Shown piece by piece: positions 44,501 to 44,716 of a DNA stretch of 44,716 nucleotides. The notes beneath the pieces were generated by a model. That model worked only from the letters and a program-made list of their open reading frames with translations. It made no database searches and had not been told where the DNA came from. Origin of the DNA: a virus; IMG/VR virus record IMGVR_UViG_3300027467_000178, positions 1 to 44,716 of that record; one strand, written 5' to 3'. The position numbers and the translations under genes were made by a program. Position 1 is the stretch's first letter. Each line of letters opens with the position of its first letter.

Positions 44501-44716
44501 CAAGAATTTATTGCTGACGGTAATACAAATTTATTTTTAACAAATGCAGATTACGATAATACTTCTAATGTTTATGTAACATTAAACGGTAGATTATTTG
44601 ATACAGGATTTAAAAATAGCACAGGGATAATTGATACAAACGGAAAAACTTTAGTTGAGTTTGGATTTAATCCCGAAGCCGGTGATACAATTAAGATTGT
44701 ATGTTTATCAGCAACA
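32519..44716 (+). CDS. Giant baseplate wedge protein (gp7 position), at least 4066 residues, runs off window
   Basis: The ATG lies five bases after gp6 and the frame stays open to the last base. I checked translated segments near 36.0, 38.0, 41.0 and 44.6 kb; all are in frame and free of stops. The opening is M-A-D-K-F-Y-P-K-S-N-L-P-I-R-R-T-V-E-L. Parts: carbohydrate-binding-like modules near residues 222-265, 1457-1499 and 1717-1758; a FG-GAP-type propeller with three more such modules at about 2165-2725; paired G-x-G-Y ... P-x-V-x-I repeats near 3144-3192 and 3498-3566; and beta-sandwich modules near 934-1003 and from 3599 to the end. Position after gp6 equals T4 gene 7 (1032 residues). Probably a host-contacting wedge protein; gp7 homology itself is not visible. 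Confidence 0.85.
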   Translation, partial: MADKFYPKSNLPIRRTVELLPSVFQTSSNDKFLSGVLDPLVQPGVLDKVVGYVGRRYEKTYTGTDVYVDTDNTLRSRYQLEPGVVYKNLNKIENFYDYLDFKNQLKFFGNIDERDDKITEQEHYTWNPPVDWDKFINYREYYWQPSGPPSLPIYGQTAKVTSTYKVVLGTTGNSFVFTPDSYTNNPTITLYRGQTYKFKVNAPGEGFSIRTNYDTGSLIFQPYHSYKAGSLAVYDGNLWKAKRDISPSDGSSISIDSQDWEFVDLASSTTALEYSNGVTNNGTQNGTLTFEVPYDAPDTLYYQGLITPDRFGKFLIADIESNSFININKDIIGKSQYTSSNGIELSSGMIVEFRGNVTPAEYSHNNWLVEGVGDAITLTRFDSLVVPVLTTDVPEVLFDNEGFDTQPFDDATAYPTYKDYTTIRRDSRDLNPWSRYNRWFHRSVLEKSYSLRGEDFPATESLRAKRPIIEFKPNLQLYNFGSVAKQTVDYLDTNTTDIFSIIEGSSGYNIDGEFLFEGARVLFVADTDSLANNKIYEVQFITHNNLRQIHLKEALDSESAVGSCLLIRRGNKNSGKMFHFTGTAWKESQQKITVNQSPMFDGFDNNGISFSNEDTYPTNTFVGTEILSYKVGSSVVDKELGFSISYLNINNIGDIQFNWSWDSAKFEYVIDRVTYSKDLATGFYKFNNINGDDYQNGWLLADTKYFQPIIDSQIVKESTNILTFNTVRWENLKEDNEINFYVNGTKYLGDWTRTLGTFTFSTTFEINDAVSLKLISDIEPDQGYYEIPVGLEKNPFNDNLITFTLGQAIDHLTTALEFNIDITGIVPGNSNLRDISNFQKFGKRFLKHSGLTPVVLMSLCDKTHNIVKSIQYSKQSYTEFKNNFLSRALEIDYNDNIPDFVDEIINSLTKTKNSTNQFSESDMIGSGAFTSIVYEVDDPGIKTFSLSTKFDLSTPSSRAVYVYFNGNQLLNSQDYTFNSTFGFVQLSVNLTEGDVIEIREYVSTSSNYIPATPTSMGLYKKYTPMKFVDDTYVEPREVIQGHDGSISATYGDFRDDLLLELEYRIYNNIKQEYNEDIFNIDDIVGGYYGVGLYKKSQLDIIVSQEFLKWIQNTNINYTLNSYFDSQNSFTYTYTNMTDPTRSENLPGYWRGVYQYFYDTDRPHRCPWEMLGFSEKPTWWESEYGPAPYTRGNLILWEDLANGIIRQGTRKGRYARYTRDTLLSHIPVDDEGRLLSPLDSGLARDFSLINNQGSFVLGDIAPVEYAWRSSSEWPFAVVIAMALMRPFEFISNNFNKDGVSLNNLGQTIYSSTGKFITKENYGQSTDNIVGLGKYIIDYVKSKGIDETTLWDKINNIDVQISHRMSGFVDQQQQKFLLDSKSPAASSSSVYVPPENYDIIFNVSSPIASLSYSGVIIEKNSSGWVLKGYDDIQPYFNYFQALPNQRDPIISVGGTSENFLDWQANKLYSNGILVRYANEFYRALKSHTSGDVFDIDLWKKVAGIPKTGAVEASGRRTFNTLVVKRLSYGTQFTTIQQVVDFLLGYEAYLKSVGFIFDNYDPENKVSQDWLSAAKEFMFWTKHSWQVGSLISLSPAAQKVNITVPVGVADSVLEGFYNYQVLKGDGKPLQPKYIDVSRNFQNITVTTTNTTDGIYYLKLFYVLKEHVTIFDDKTVFNDTIYDKTTGYRQGRIKVHGYRTTDWDGDYTSPGFLFDNVNIQPWVPYTDYKLGDIVSYKSYNWTSLINQPGSQTFNDAYWSKLDTTPEKQLVPNFDYKIKGFSDYFEVTSDGLDKSHRDLARHTIGYQTRNYLQNLSEDPVTQFQIYQGFVREKGTANSITKIFGKLSRSETDSISLNEEWAFLVGKVGGVDQLTEVEIQIEKNKLEVNPQQFLIETTKSALTTDQKYRITSSDFTIVPTPFNVNISPTADLSCPYTAGYITSTTIDHSIKTREDLLTLDINSIKENDHIWVTFEKDSWTVLRVNESATLEITDVTRPSDTTVVITFNRPHSIQIDEYVGFRNILNLVGFYKVSNKTTATITVNVSSTIQDPVIDYSTITRVQLITECRFADYQSIDNQQAALLKNKSRLFVDSNDTGNWEVVEKNKQYSPKTISDYGVTNPLFAGSSVLYDNINKQIISSIPGSGIVVVYVETDTGLQIKQILSPPVNTYSNAVGSFGKSMALSPDGRFLIIGTPEASGLKTNYQGPWESQVRYQTNDIVLYSGQIWRAKNPNYLGTDGSTVAAVNTDDWEIATNIPVLTSGRVSGFYNQGMIAIYEFSNGRYTNAKAFVSPRPVENEKFGSNVTVSYDGTNYYMAVSAVGSVNSSGRVYLFKNTGTDWEHLENSHYKGIYNPSTIYREGDIVWQPAQDPIVEEVKGNLWQALETQQGDGSTLTLESSGWIKVSDVSTSCSLPTNVSIEDDGSTVAAGIISVDQLTEIIKQDEQFGYSLTMSRDGSILVVGAPYADGQYFSNYKGLWRADVEYAEGEVVKYSDIYYRLGDASGNPDSTYRSQGEDPSSSANWQEVGDSAANPSGKVFVYKKTSYDLYQLIQTLTSANISSYSDVSMEINVGDQFGYSVDVDSSGTTLIISSPRSDINYQNQGSVYVLNFDSNISEFKVKQKLESYEMYPSEYFGYGVSISPDGYKIAIGSKNTYSHYPIIFDSMSGTLFDQGRTSFYVDQGYTGGVYIFDKKDNEFFLTEKLESVLVENESFGYSIDCVGSKVLVGSPYYRKDNTGDYIGNIRLFSKDSSVDSWTIISQQSPLVDIRKINSVELYDNIKNVKIQDIDFIDPAKGKILNLAEEEIKFKTPYDPAVYTVGTEDVVVDSSINWLEKNVGQLWWNVGNAKWMYSEIGDISYRQGNWTQLVTGASIDVYEWVETPLLPSEWAALADTNEGLAVGISGQPLYPNDDTYSTKQFYNSISGQVNKTLYYYWVKNKSTVPSNLNFRRKSCSEVASLISNPVGTGLPFIAFVDSDKFITYNFDSIIQSDTALLNIKYKNELGISIPVHKEYQLMTEGIASSLPTPKLENKWIDSLVGFDIIGNRVPDINIPAKQKYGIDFRPRQSMFVNKDAALKLVVNKINSVLLKQPFATIIDFTNLNLKDSAPAEILNLYDVQVDTEIDLQNVGTIRTKKAVLSANIVNGELDTIDIIDPGFGYKVVPNVVINGDGKGASAEVTLDNQGRIRTVTVLTRGKKYSTINASVRYFSVLVNSDSTINNFWSIYSWDDVRKTFFRTQSQAYDTTRYWSYIDWWKSGYNNKSRITKELLSIHDEVIYKISVGDLIRVKEYGSGGWAVFEKVSDTGSTFLDRFELISRENGTIKLSDSLYDASIFGIGFDRSQAYDDTNYDINTSLELRNILKAVKEDIFVGDFNIEWNNLFFASMRYVLSEQQYVDWMFKTSFVNATHNVGAFSQPTNYKNDNLSSYQEYINEVKPFRTTVREYVSQYTTPEKYDLSVADFDLEPTFSVKDGKVIPIKLDNDLLNVYPWKWWSDNNGYSITDIQVYDSGELYKTPPKVLIEGSGTGATAQAYISNGKVSGIVVLNAGQGYLSAPTVSLVGGNSAGARSAKAVAIIGNSLIRSLHVSVKFDRLTTSGLYTSFSQSERFVATGTTSVFNLSYAPSRDKNKISVYKNNQLLLNSDYTITLYYSTVPGFKSLQGKLNFAIAPSAGDIIVVNYDKNIELFDAVNRIEQKYNPKAGMIGKDLGQLMTGIDFGGVQIQGTTFDVTGGWDALPWFTDNWDSVEANSDYYHVCDGSTTYVTLPYVPANGQIINIYIKNSVTGEIIRIDDPNYTDAWDSSVAINPNAQMPSFVGDGNTSNIEIGTYISTSAGDILIFRPIESDGSVTITDDNLLDTKVSGGTLSAIDGAYVTANGATVEEIIINGGSFISPEQVPAPEENVPGQVLDSVSIKVYNNIINGSAPLHTKLIRSTGVDTSFNIGQPVLQNSSVIVYIDKIKQVINIDYTLDLINQKVNFASSPPADSLVEILSIGLGGLGIIDYQEFIADGNTNLFLTNADYDNTSNVYVTLNGRLFDTGFKNSTGIIDTNGKTLVEFGFNPEAGDTIKIVCLSAT
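33185..33312 (+). repeat. Carbohydrate-binding-like module 1 in the giant protein
   Basis: Residues about 222-265 read Y-K-A-G-S-L-A-V-Y-D-G-N-L-W-K-A, then D-G-S-S and finally D-W-E-F-V. This is the Y-x-x-G-x-x-V-x-Y-x-G-x-x-W/Y-x-A ... W pattern of CBM5/12-type chitin-binding domains. Related modules are at 36889-37016, 37671-37795, 39112-39262, 39541-39717 and 39919-40086. Confidence 0.5.
39028..40690 (+). repeat. FG-GAP-type beta-propeller region with interleaved binding modules
   Basis: Six F-G-x-S/G-[V/L/M]-x-[V/L/I]-S-x-D-G-like motifs, several followed by [V/I]-[G/S]-[A/S/T]-P. They start near residues 2172, 2294, 2439, 2568, 2627 and 2706. They resemble the blades of integrin-type propellers. 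Between the first four blades lie three modules with W/Y ... G-D-I-V-x-Y ... W-R/Q-A, matching the module at 33185. The interleaving is seen directly; the fold and ligand are inferred. Confidence 0.6.

Overview
This window is part of the genome of a tailed phage with a contractile tail, of the T4 superfamily (myovirus). The evidence is a near-complete set of T4-type head, baseplate and recombination genes in T4-like order: portal gp20, prohead core, protease gp21, scaffold gp22 and major capsid gp23; hub and wedge proteins gp26, gp53, gp5, gp25 and gp6; recombination nuclease gp46/gp47; and late sigma factor gp55. Base composition is AT-rich. Many small conserved genes and the short gp23 resemble aquatic T4-like phages (pelagiphage and cyanophage groups) more than coliphages. 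I see no photosynthesis genes, no tRNA and no CRISPR array. The host cannot be read from this sequence.

Layout. (1) 1-4708, minus strand: seven virion/tail-fibre-like genes, the leftmost cut by the window edge. They have late promoters, and a strikingly structured leader lies before the leftmost gene. (2) 4709-14105, minus strand: the head module, read as tape measure, portal gp20, two accessory genes, prohead core, gp21, gp22 and gp23, ending in a strong terminator hairpin. (3) 14134-15250, plus strand: gp26 and a gp51-like gene, driven from a compact divergent late-promoter region. (4) 15247-18219, minus strand: three genes sharing an M-[K/R]-[L/I]-x-[D/E]-L N-terminus and gp21-type cleavage sites. 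I propose that they encode internal (ejected) head proteins. (5) 18251-18727: a roughly 480-bp GC-richer island full of hairpins with no convincing gene. (6) 18728-23055, minus strand: non-late genes, read as gp55, gp47, gp46, a small basic protein and a GIY-YIG-type nuclease. (7) 23131-44716, plus strand: the baseplate operon, gp48/54-like, gp53, a large hub protein, gp5, gp25 and gp6, followed by one open frame of at least 4066 codons in the gp7 position that runs off the window.

How it fits together. gp55 is the sigma factor expected to read the TATAAATA-type late promoters, which recur before the structural operons as [N][N]TAAATA and are absent before gp47/gp46. gp21 should process gp23, the core proteins and probably the three candidate internal proteins. 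The baseplate operon would build hub and wedges. Its giant last protein carries glycan-binding-like modules apparently inserted in a beta-propeller, so the baseplate itself may contact the host surface. The most novel points are this giant wedge protein, the candidate internal-protein cluster, the hairpin-studded leader at 70-200 and the GC-rich island at 18.25-18.73 kb.
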